A stretch of 5,117 nucleotides of DNA from Actinomycetota bacterium (GTDB taxonomy: Bacteria; Actinomycetota; Actinomycetes; Streptosporangiales; Streptosporangiaceae), in the NCBI GenBank assembly GCA_003140115.1, contig PLIQ01000275.1, forward strand, positions 660 through 5,776, read 5' to 3'. Below the pieces are notes generated by a model. It had not been told where the DNA came from. It ran no database searches and saw nothing but the letters and a program-made list of their open reading frames with translations. The position numbers and the translations under genes are program-made. Within the stretch, counting starts at the first letter, position 1. Every line of letters starts with the position of its first letter. Shown in pieces: positions 1 through 5,117 of this stretch.

Positions 1-584
1 GTGCCGGTTTCATCGGCCTGGATCGTCCACACCCAGGTGACGTTATCGGCACCCTCGTCGCGGAACAGCGTCACGATGTGCCGCCAGGCGGCCACGAAGG
101 TCGACGGCGGGGTATGCATGTAACCCCACGAGTACCAGTTGGCGTTCATCTCGTGCCCGAAGCCGATGACGACATCATGGCCGAAATTGCGGACCGAGTC
201 GGCGTACGAGCGCAGGTAATCGTCGTAGGTGCCGTCGGCGATCGCGGCGATCGAGGCGTAGGTCGGGTCGATCTGTATGAACGGGATCACGCCATGGCGG
301 TGGATCGTTTCAGCGAAGGACGTATCGAACGACTCCGCCCACCCGCTGTAATACCCGAGCAGGTTAGGCTCGCGGCCCGCCGCGGCCGCGAACTCCGCGA
401 CCGGGTCCCAGGACGGGGGCGCCCCCGGCTCGAAGACGCCCAGGTAGGACGCCGGGCTGGCCCGCAGCGACGTGTGGACGGGCCGCGCCGCAGGGTGGGA
501 CGATCCGGTGAGGCGGATGGACGCGCCCACCAGGGCGGCCACCGCCAGCGCGACGGCCAGGATCGTGATCAGCCGGGATGTCAT
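1..584 (-). CDS. Glycoside hydrolase family 26 (beta-mannanase-like), N-terminal part, cut by window edge
   Basis: The 194 codons seen begin at ATG 584 and stay open to base 1, so the C-terminal part lies outside the window. Residues 5-22 form a hydrophobic helix after a short basic start. A V-G-A site at 19-21 could be cleaved by signal peptidase, or the helix could stay as a membrane anchor; either way the enzyme acts outside the membrane. The catalytic domain starts near residue 47 (SYLGVFEPG). The family signature GHEMNANWYSWG lies at 143-154, where H144-E145 matches the GH26 acid/base motif and E145 is the presumed proton donor; WVWT at 184-187 is also typical. The nucleophile glutamate, expected later in the family, is not in the window. 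GH26 enzymes are retaining hydrolases, mostly endo-beta-1,4-mannanases, with some beta-1,3-1,4-glucanases and xylanases, so the substrate is unproven. The start overlaps the stop of the upstream synthase (ATGA, 581-584). A GGGAG ribosome site sits at 594-598, nine bases upstream. It probably trims or edits the glycan made by that synthase, as BcsZ cellulases do in cellulose operons. Confidence 0.9.
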   Translation of the reverse strand, partial: MTSRLITILAVALAVAALVGASIRLTGSSHPAARPVHTSLRASPASYLGVFEPGAPPSWDPVAEFAAAAGREPNLLGYYSGWAESFDTSFAETIHRHGVIPFIQIDPTYASIAAIADGTYDDYLRSYADSVRNFGHDVVIGFGHEMNANWYSWGYMHTPPSTFVAAWRHIVTLFRDEGADNVTWVWTIQADETG

Positions 585-2161
585 CCTGCCCGGCTCCCGG
601 GGAACACAACGCGGCCGACCATCATGAGGTTGACCACGCCGAAGAACAGCAGGACCGCGAACTGCGGGGAACCGAGGGTGATCGTCCGCCACAGCGCCAG
701 GGCCAGCCACAGCAGGCCAATACCGCCGCTCCACCAGGTGACGCCGAGCCGGAATCGCGGCAGCGAACTGCCCGGCGTCCGCGTCGGGTGCCAGCTCATC
801 GACTTGCCCCGGGCTCCGTCCCAGAGCGCGAACACGTGCGCCCAGCCGCGCGCGATGCCCAGCGGCCAGGTGGCAGGCCCGTAGCGGGAAACGTGCCAGA
901 GCGGGTACAACGCGAAGCCGGTCAGCATGGCCGGGAGCAGGACGATGAAGTTCCGTAGCCTGATCTGGCCGGGCAGGAAGGCCAGCATGACGATCGGAAT
1001 AGCGGGCCCGAGGAAGGTGAGCAGGGCGGTGTAGGCGTAGTACAAGAACCCGGAGACGTAGGTCAGCCGGGCCGGTACGGACATGGGTATCGACCACAGC
1101 CGCCGCGAGAACACGATGCCGACATTCCCTGAGCACCAGCGGTACTGCTGCCTGACGAAGGCGTCGAGCCGGTCCGGGCAGATCCCGGTCGAGAGCAGGA
1201 TCGGCACGTAGGTTATCGACCAGCCGGCCCGGCGCACATCCAGTCCGGTATGCACGTCCTCGGCGTAAGGGATGAGGGTCGGGCCGCCCTGGGGCTCCAG
1301 CGCGGCGCGCCGGTAGACCGCCGAGGTCCCGCAGCAGACGGCCGCGCCGAGCCGGTTGCGAGCCACCTGAACCGTCCGGTAGAAGACCTCCTGAATCGGT
1401 CCCGCGGCCCGCTCAACCCAGGTCTGCGCGGGACTGCTCCTGAAGTACTGCGGGGTCTGCACGATCGCGATCGCCGGATCATCCAGGTAGGGCAGGGTCT
1501 CGGCCAGGAAGTCCCGCCGGGGTGCGAAGTCCGCGTCCAGGATGACCAGGAACTCGGCGCTGGTCTGGGCGAACGCATGGCGCAGGTTGCCGGCTTTCTT
1601 GCCGGCCGGCCAGTCTGGCCGGTGCAGATAGCAGAAGCCGAACGACCCGGCCATCGAGCGCGCGGCCTCGGACGGCCCGTCGTCGAGCACGAACGCTCGC
1701 GCGTCGCCCTGGTACTCGCCGATCAGGCCCAGGACCGCGGTCCACGTGTTACGCAGCAGGTCGACCGGCTCGCCGCAGATGGGCAGGTAAATGTCCACGT
1801 CAGGGTAGGAGGCCGGCCGCCACGCCTGGATACGCGCCTGGTGAGCATCCAGGTCGAATCCGGACCCCGCGAAATTCACCGGCAGGCTGGTCGCCTGGTA
1901 GATGACGAAAATGGCGGTGAAGAACAGGAACGGCGACAACGCCAGGTCCTGCGTCTCGAACCTGAGCTGGCTGAACACGACGCAGCTCGAGCCGATCACG
2001 ATGACCGTGGTCAGATACGGCAGGTTCCGCCAGACGTAAGAGTACTTTTCCTCGTCATCGGGGGGACGCGGCGGCTCCGGGCCGCCCTGCTGGTGCCCTC
2101 TGGCCGCGGGCCCGACCGGTAGTGCCATGGTTCCGGTGGTAACCGGCCCCTGGTCGGTCAC
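581..2161 (-). CDS. Cellulose-synthase-like processive glycosyltransferase (GT2, BcsA/Csl type)
   Basis: This 526-aa inner-membrane enzyme should polymerise a nucleotide sugar into a beta-glycan and push the chain through its own membrane channel. After a Pro/Gly-rich tail (1-40) come two membrane helices (about 48-66 and 73-95), then a cytosolic GT-A domain (about 120-355). The motifs are in canonical order: DDG at 160-162, KAGN at 189-192, DAD at 209-211, TPQYF at 236-240, GTSAVYRR at 278-285, AED at 300-302 (D302 the presumed catalytic base; most relatives have TED), and QQYRW at 338-342 (QxxRW). About five further helices follow (366-398, 404-424, 479-497, 501-520). The protein ends directly after the last helix, so there is no PilZ c-di-GMP domain as in proteobacterial BcsA. 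The GTG start at 2161 overlaps the preceding stop (GTGA), which supports it; ATG at 2128 (residue 12) is an alternative. The donor (UDP-glucose, GDP-mannose or other) cannot be read from the sequence; the adjacent GH26 gene makes a mannan or mixed-linkage product worth considering. Confidence 0.92.
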   Translation of the reverse strand: MTDQGPVTTGTMALPVGPAARGHQQGGPEPPRPPDDEEKYSYVWRNLPYLTTVIVIGSSCVVFSQLRFETQDLALSPFLFFTAIFVIYQATSLPVNFAGSGFDLDAHQARIQAWRPASYPDVDIYLPICGEPVDLLRNTWTAVLGLIGEYQGDARAFVLDDGPSEAARSMAGSFGFCYLHRPDWPAGKKAGNLRHAFAQTSAEFLVILDADFAPRRDFLAETLPYLDDPAIAIVQTPQYFRSSPAQTWVERAAGPIQEVFYRTVQVARNRLGAAVCCGTSAVYRRAALEPQGGPTLIPYAEDVHTGLDVRRAGWSITYVPILLSTGICPDRLDAFVRQQYRWCSGNVGIVFSRRLWSIPMSVPARLTYVSGFLYYAYTALLTFLGPAIPIVMLAFLPGQIRLRNFIVLLPAMLTGFALYPLWHVSRYGPATWPLGIARGWAHVFALWDGARGKSMSWHPTRTPGSSLPRFRLGVTWWSGGIGLLWLALALWRTITLGSPQFAVLLFFGVVNLMMVGRVVFPGSRAG

Positions 2162-3774
2162 CGCCGTCGCCAGATCACGTAGGTGCCTGGCGAGGGGCCG
2201 GCCGGCCCGGCCCCGTAGGGCACGACCTGGATCAGCTGATAGCGCGGGTTCTTGTGCAGGGCCGCCGAGATCGTCTTATCCAGCGGCACCGTGTCGGAGA
2301 AGTTGAGCGCGACCAGGGAAAAGTAGCTCGCCTGAATGTACAGGGCATAGGTGCCGGCGTTCCCGTCCCCGACCACCCCGGCCGCGTCGCTCGGGCCGCC
2401 GGTCGGGACCCCGGACGCCAGGACGATGTTCCGCGTGCCGGACCACCGCTCCCACTGGCTTCCGGCCGGCAGGTAGTACTCGGCGATGGACGGGTCCTCG
2501 ACCAGCAGGTGCCCGCTGGTGTGCGCGACGAGCGGGCCGAGGATGGCAATGAAGTCGGTCGAGTTGGGCCAGGCGGTGGAGAGGGCCCGCGACTGGCCGG
2601 CCCCGAGCGCGATCGGGAACGAGAGCGCGATCACGCAGGCCCCGCCGGTGACCGCTCGCAGCTTCCCGACCGGCGCGGCCTCGATGAACCTGTCTACCGC
2701 GTAACCCGCGGCGATGGCAGCGAACCAGACCCCGAGATCGACGTGCTTGTTCAGCGAGGCCGTGGTGTGCAGGCTTGCCTGCTCGGCCGGCGCCAGCAGG
2801 GCCGCGCCTGCCACCAGGGTTAGCAGCCAGGCCTGCGGGCGTCCGGGCCCGGTGACCCAGCTGAAGACCGCGCCGGACACCGCGACGACGACGATGACGC
2901 CGGTCCACGACCAGGACTGGCTGAGGACGGTGAGCGGGGAGCCGGTGCCGGCCGTGCGGAATACCGTCGTCTGCGAGATTCCGTGCAGGTAGCGGCTTCC
3001 GCCGATCAGCACGGCGGGGGTGAGGAGCGCCGCCGCGACGGCCAGGATGGTCAGCGGACGCGAGGCGGCGAACTTGCCGCCGGGCTGCGGGAACGCGGTG
3101 ACCAGAGCGAGCAGGAGCACGATGATGTCGTACAGGGCGTACGTGTACGCCGTCGCGTCGGCCAGCGCCAGCGCGACTCCGGCCGCGATCATCCAGATGG
3201 TCGCGTCCTTTCGCTCGCCGGCGTGGACCACGAACCACGCGGCCAGCGCCATCAGGAAGATCGACATGGCGTCGTAGGTGGCGAACGCTCCCAGGTGCAA
3301 CGTCGGGCCGAGGACGGCGAACAGCGCGGCGGCGAAGAGCCCGGCCCGGCGCCCGAACAGCCGGCCCGTGGTGGCCCACAGCGCGACGGTGGCCCCCAGC
3401 ATGAAGACGAGGGACAAGATCCGGGCTCCGGTCAGGCCCCCGATGCTGTCGGCCAGCGCGCCGATCGGCGGGTAGAGGACCGGCGCCCCGGAGAAGTAGG
3501 CCGGGAACTGCGGCAGCGGAGTGCCGTGCAGCAGGTGCGCCCACTCCAGGTGCCCGGCCCACAGATACGCCGCCTCGTCCTCGAACGCCGTGTCGGCCCG
3601 GACGAGCCGGAGCGACAGGACGGTCTGGACGGCCAGTATGGCCAGCAGCCACCAGCTGACCGAAACCCGCGGCTTCACGGTCCGCCCGTACCGGTGCGCG
3701 GCATCGGTCAAACTCGGAAACACCGGCGCCGTCGGAGACTCTGCCGACTCCTGGGTCGCTGGGCCGTGGTCCAT
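2158..3774 (-). CDS. Polytopic GT-C glycosyltransferase (GT39/PMT-like membrane protein)
   Basis: This 538-aa protein has about eleven predicted membrane helices (around 40-58, 116-134, 144-163, 168-184, 192-207, 211-228, 240-258, 290-307, 313-330, 347-363, 374-393), then a soluble extracytoplasmic tail from about 395 to the end. The first outer loop carries the acidic motif DTAFEDEAAY (61-70); E65-D66-E67 stand where GT-C enzymes place catalytic Asp/Glu residues. The downstream pattern YPPIGAL (101-107) with ARILSL (117-122), and the segment ATYDAMS (165-171), also fit bacterial PMT_2-type transferases. Such enzymes use polyprenyl-phosphate sugars and transfer to acceptors outside the membrane; donor and acceptor are unknown here. 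ATG 3774 is preceded by GGCAGG (3782-3787) with seven bases between AGG and ATG, which supports the start. It is the first gene of the operon, and its stop overlaps the GTG of the synthase gene, so all three genes are probably co-translated. A role in priming, decorating or anchoring the synthase product is inference. The family call is from topology and motifs, not from an alignment. Confidence 0.86.
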   Translation of the reverse strand: MDHGPATQESAESPTAPVFPSLTDAAHRYGRTVKPRVSVSWWLLAILAVQTVLSLRLVRADTAFEDEAAYLWAGHLEWAHLLHGTPLPQFPAYFSGAPVLYPPIGALADSIGGLTGARILSLVFMLGATVALWATTGRLFGRRAGLFAAALFAVLGPTLHLGAFATYDAMSIFLMALAAWFVVHAGERKDATIWMIAAGVALALADATAYTYALYDIIVLLLALVTAFPQPGGKFAASRPLTILAVAAALLTPAVLIGGSRYLHGISQTTVFRTAGTGSPLTVLSQSWSWTGVIVVVAVSGAVFSWVTGPGRPQAWLLTLVAGAALLAPAEQASLHTTASLNKHVDLGVWFAAIAAGYAVDRFIEAAPVGKLRAVTGGACVIALSFPIALGAGQSRALSTAWPNSTDFIAILGPLVAHTSGHLLVEDPSIAEYYLPAGSQWERWSGTRNIVLASGVPTGGPSDAAGVVGDGNAGTYALYIQASYFSLVALNFSDTVPLDKTISAALHKNPRYQLIQVVPYGAGPAGPSPGTYVIWRRR

Positions 3775-3781
3775 AGACGTA

Positions 3782-3787
3782 CCTGCC
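3782..3787 (-). promoter_or_regulatory. Ribosome binding site of the GT-C gene
   Basis: On the minus strand GGCAGG lies seven bases before ATG 3774. The four bases CCTG at 3797-3794 can pair with CAGG at 3789-3786 around an ACCA loop, so a small hairpin touches the upstream edge of this site while leaving the AGG core free. Confidence 0.6.
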
Positions 3788-3822
3788 TGTGGTCAGGGCG
3801 TTCCCGGGGGGGCGGGGGAAGC

Positions 3823-3855
3823 CGCATCGTCAGCTCACGCTATGTACTAGATGCG
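3823..3855 (-). promoter_or_regulatory. Leader hairpin with GNRA tetraloop
   Basis: On the minus strand CGCATC (3855-3850) pairs with GATGCG (3828-3823). Within it TAGC (3842-3839) pairs with GCTG (3834-3831) around a GTGA tetraloop (3838-3835). The internal loop is 7 nt on one side and 2 nt on the other. The tetraloop is GNRA-class only on this strand, and one pair is a U-G wobble here but a C-A mismatch on the plus strand. It sits between the four-way-junction element and the ribosome site of the GT-C gene, so it could be a second domain of the same leader. Confidence 0.3.
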
Positions 3856-3874
3856 TCACTCAAAGCAGCGACCC

Positions 3875-3971
3875 GCGGGAGGATACAGACGCCGCAACCC
3901 AGACGGTAACCGCAGGCCCCCTGGAAGGAGGGGCTTTTGCGGATTTTGAACCAGAAAACTATCCTCCCCGC
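3875..3971 (-). promoter_or_regulatory. Candidate structured RNA leader: compact four-way junction
   Basis: Read on the minus strand, an 11-bp helix closes the element: 3971-3960 pairs with 3885-3875, with one bulged G. Inside are three hairpins. The first is GTTTT/AAAAT with loop CTGGTTC (3959-3943). The second is CCGCA/TGCGG plus GCCCC/GGGGC, with a 3/1 internal loop and a 9-nt loop (3942-3910). The third is CCGT/GCGG with loop CTGGGTT (3906-3892). There are no unpaired bases between the closing helix and the first hairpin or between the first and second hairpins, then 3 nt and 6 nt linkers. Each of the two outer hairpins contains a G-U pair that would be A-C on the plus strand, so the minus strand is the better RNA strand. 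It would be a leader ending about 100 nt before the GT-C start. I do not recognise the class. Alternatives are a paired-operator DNA element, a MITE-like remnant or chance pairing in G+C-rich DNA. Confidence 0.35.
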
Positions 3972-4027
3972 GACATAGGGCCGGCCGCGCGGCAACCGCC
4001 GGTTCCGGGCAAATCGCGTCGTCACCG

Positions 4028-4044
4028 TTACGTTTCTTACGTTT
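4028..4044. repeat. Two direct repeats of TTACGTTT with 9-bp period
   Basis: TTACGTTT occurs at 4028-4035 and again at 4037-4044, separated by one base. The copies lie 84-100 bp before the ATG of the rightward gene and upstream of the possible leader of the leftward operon. Short direct repeats in a divergent promoter region often bind a regulator, but I cannot assign one. The repeat itself is certain; the function is inferred. Confidence 0.45.
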
Positions 4045-4115
4045 TGCTTGTAGCGGCGCCGATCCTGTGCTCCGCTATACCGTGCGGTCCGCATCGTCCC
4101 AAGTGCGCACCGAGC

Positions 4116-4121
4116 GAGGGG
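4116..4121 (+). promoter_or_regulatory. Ribosome binding site of the anchored-protein gene
   Basis: GAGGGG lies six bases before ATG 4128, a near-ideal Shine-Dalgarno site and spacing. It decides the start of the rightward gene. Confidence 0.7.
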
Positions 4122-4127
4122 TTCCAC

Positions 4128-5117
4128 ATGGGCGACGACGATCGCAGCGACCAGCTGCCGCACCGCTTCCGGGGCGCGGCGCCAGCCAGGCATGCCTCGT
4201 CGCCGCGACAGGGCCAGCCGCGACAGGGCCAGAAGCGCGCGGAGTCGCTCCGGCCGGCGATCGCGTCAGCGCCCGCGGACAACGGGGTGGCCCCGGCGGC
4301 CGCCGGCCGGACCGCGCGGCCGGAGCCCCTCAGCCAGCCCGACCCCGCCGTAAAGCCCGAGCGCCAGGCCAGGCCCGTCCAGCCCGAACGCGCCGCCGGG
4401 TCCACGCCCGCTGCGGGAGCGTCGGCTCGCGCCGCCGGAGCCAGGCCCGCTGCGGGAGCGCCGCCTCGCCGGCCCCTGGTCGTGACCAGCGCGATCGCGG
4501 TGGTCCTGGCCCTCCTGGCCGCGGGGTGCCTGGGCGTCGCGGTGGCTAGGTACGTGGCCAGCTGGCCCGCCCGCGTTCCCACGCTGAGCCCCGCCCAGCA
4601 GCGCGCGGAGGCGGCATCGGACCTTCGGGCGGCTACCTGGATCACCCAGTACGTCAGCCACGCCGATGTCGTCGCGTGTGACCCGCAGATGTGCGCGGCG
4701 CTCACCGCCGACGGGTTCCCGTCCCGCAACGTGCGCGTGCTCGGGCCGACCGCACCGTACCCGCTGACGTCCGCCGTGGTGGTCGTGACGCAGGCCGTTC
4801 GTGACCTGTTCGGCAGCAGCCTCAGCTCCGACTATGCGCCCGCGGTCCTGGCCGCCTTCGGCTCGGCCGACGCGAGCATCACCGTCCGCGTGATCGCGCC
4901 CCACGGCGCCGCCGCGTACTGGGCCCAGATCGGCGCGGATCGGGCCGCCGCGCAGCAAGCCGCATCCTGGCTGGTGGGGACGTCGGGCATCACGGTGTCG
5001 GCGAAGGCCAAGAAGCAGTTGGTGGCCGGCCAGGTCGACGCGCGGCTGCTGCTGGCCATCGCCTCCCTGGCCTCGGGCCGGCAGCCGGTCGACATCCTGG
5101 ACTTCGGGAACGTCGGG
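4128..5117 (+). CDS. Membrane-anchored protein of unknown function, extracytoplasmic domain, cut by window edge
   Basis: The frame is open for 330 codons from ATG 4128 to the right edge with no stop, so the C terminus is missing. A strong GAGGGG site six bases upstream supports the start. Residues 1-115 are low-complexity, rich in Pro, Ala, Arg and Gln, and probably disordered and cytoplasmic. Residues 117-140 form one membrane helix. Residues about 155-330 form an extracytoplasmic alpha/beta-looking domain containing WITQYVSHADVVACDP (171-186) and two cysteines (C184, C189) close enough for a disulfide or metal site. Later segments are VVVVTQAVRDLFGSSL (217-232), FGSADASITVRVIAP (244-258) and GQVDARLLLAIASLA (301-315). 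I recognise no named family. The order 'AA-x-WI, buried strand, VxxDP, GFPxxNV, VVVT, FGxxxAxIxVRVI' resembles, from memory, the soluble C-terminal domain of actinobacterial GT-C transferases, without their membrane core. It is divergent from the glycan operon and may share its regulation; a role in surface glycan assembly is only inferred. Confidence 0.85.
   Translation, partial: MGDDDRSDQLPHRFRGAAPARHASSPRQGQPRQGQKRAESLRPAIASAPADNGVAPAAAGRTARPEPLSQPDPAVKPERQARPVQPERAAGSTPAAGASARAAGARPAAGAPPRRPLVVTSAIAVVLALLAAGCLGVAVARYVASWPARVPTLSPAQQRAEAASDLRAATWITQYVSHADVVACDPQMCAALTADGFPSRNVRVLGPTAPYPLTSAVVVVTQAVRDLFGSSLSSDYAPAVLAAFGSADASITVRVIAPHGAAAYWAQIGADRAAAQQAASWLVGTSGITVSAKAKKQLVAGQVDARLLLAIASLASGRQPVDILDFGNVG
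4203..4232 (+). repeat. Perfect 15-bp tandem duplication in the disordered N-terminal region
   Basis: CCGCGACAGGGCCAG is present twice without a gap (4203-4217 and 4218-4232). In frame it encodes PRQGQ twice, residues 26-35 of the rightward gene, so the duplication keeps the reading frame. It looks like recent slippage in a low-complexity segment. Confidence 0.85.
4406..4460 (+). repeat. Pair of 16-bp direct repeats in the low-complexity linker
   Basis: GCCCGCTGCGGGAGCG occurs at 4406-4421 and 4445-4460, 39 bp apart and therefore in the same frame; each encodes a PAAGA segment (residues 94-98 and 107-111). Each copy also contains the small palindrome CCCGCTGCGGG. The repeats lie just before the membrane helix and suggest an expandable linker. 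Confidence 0.8.

Larger units (their letters stand above)
3775..4127. other. Divergent intergenic region between the glycan operon and the anchored-protein gene
   Basis: This 353-bp gap separates two divergently oriented starts, so it must hold both promoters. I see no convincing protein gene in it. It contains a candidate structured leader (3823-3971, minus strand), a pair of TTACGTTT direct repeats (4028-4044), a long G-run on the plus strand (3806-3812, followed by more Gs), and ribosome sites at both ends. Parts of it (about 3935-3962 and 4028-4050) are clearly richer in A/T than the flanking genes. No good -10/-35 pair stands out on either strand; TATACC at 4076-4081 is the best -10-like hexamer for the rightward gene, but no matching -35 lies at the right spacing. 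Confidence 0.8.

Noticed and set aside
78..884. Long plus-strand frame opposite the GH26 and synthase genes
   Set aside because: The Arg/Gly/Pro-rich translation has no motif, while the minus-strand frames here carry clear catalytic signatures; it is a shadow frame.
3910..3942. Hairpin followed by four Ts on the plus strand, like an intrinsic terminator
   Set aside because: It lies between two divergent starts, where no transcript needs terminating, the T-run is short and itself within the outer stem, and no T-run follows it on the minus strand. I treat it as a hairpin of the candidate leader.
3943..3953. GGTTCAAAATCC on the minus strand, resembling a tRNA T-arm
   Set aside because: The flanking bases do not form a 5-bp T-stem, the loop has one base too many, and there is no acceptor stem of tRNA length or CCA end; it is not a tRNA.
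3868..3974. MITE-like element: inverted ends with GCGAC near both sides
   Set aside because: GCGAC at 3868-3872 is separated from the left inverted end by two bases, while the copy at 3970-3974 overlaps the right end, so it is not a proper target duplication. Kept only as an alternative for the leader.
4076..4081. TATACC as a -10 box for the rightward gene
   Set aside because: No -35-like hexamer lies 16-19 bases upstream; TTGCTT at 4044-4049 is 26 bases away. It is too weak to list as a promoter.
3840..4193. Open reading frame of 117 codons on the minus strand across the intergenic region
   Set aside because: It starts inside the rightward gene on the opposite strand, has no recognisable domain, is Arg-rich in the way of chance G+C-rich frames, and overlaps the structured element.
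4266..4958. Minus-strand frames of 230 codons opposite the rightward gene
   Set aside because: They are low-complexity shadows. The plus frame from 4128 has a good ribosome site, a membrane helix and a plausible folded domain, and is open to the window edge.

Overview
This is a very G+C-rich window with strong G/C preference at third codon positions, GTG/ATG starts and 4-nt start/stop overlaps. That pattern fits an actinomycete-type bacterium; the sequence does not let me name a genus. I see four protein genes. Three form a tight leftward (minus-strand) operon, and one is transcribed divergently to the right. Two of the four genes run off the window edges.

Minus-strand operon, in order of transcription: (1) 3774-2158, a 538-aa polytopic membrane glycosyltransferase of the GT-C type (GT39/PMT-like); (2) 2161-581, a 526-aa processive family-2 glycosyltransferase of the cellulose-synthase (BcsA/Csl) type, with all catalytic motifs but no PilZ domain; (3) 584-1, the N-terminal 194 residues of a membrane-anchored or secreted family-26 glycoside hydrolase (beta-mannanase family), cut by the left edge. 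Both junctions are 4-nt overlaps (GTGA and ATGA), so translation is probably coupled. A lipid-linked-sugar transferase, a beta-glycan synthase/translocase and an extracytoplasmic beta-glycanase together suggest synthesis, export and trimming of a cell-surface polysaccharide. The GH26 partner raises the possibility of a mannose-containing or mixed-linkage glucan rather than plain cellulose; this is inference.

The 353-bp divergent intergenic region (3775-4127) holds the most unusual signal. Positions 3875-3971 can be drawn, on the minus strand, as a compact four-way-junction RNA closed by an 11-bp helix. A second hairpin with a GNRA (GTGA) tetraloop follows at 3823-3855. Three wobble pairs, in three different stems, are G-U only when the minus strand is the RNA, so this could be a cis-regulatory leader of the glycan operon. 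I could not match it to a riboswitch class I know. A pair of 8-bp direct repeats (4028-4044) lies nearer the divergent gene.

The divergent plus-strand gene (4128 to the right edge) encodes at least 330 residues: a low-complexity Pro/Ala/Arg-rich cytoplasmic region, one membrane span and an extracytoplasmic alpha/beta domain of unknown function. That domain reminds me of the soluble C-terminal domain of actinobacterial GT-C enzymes.
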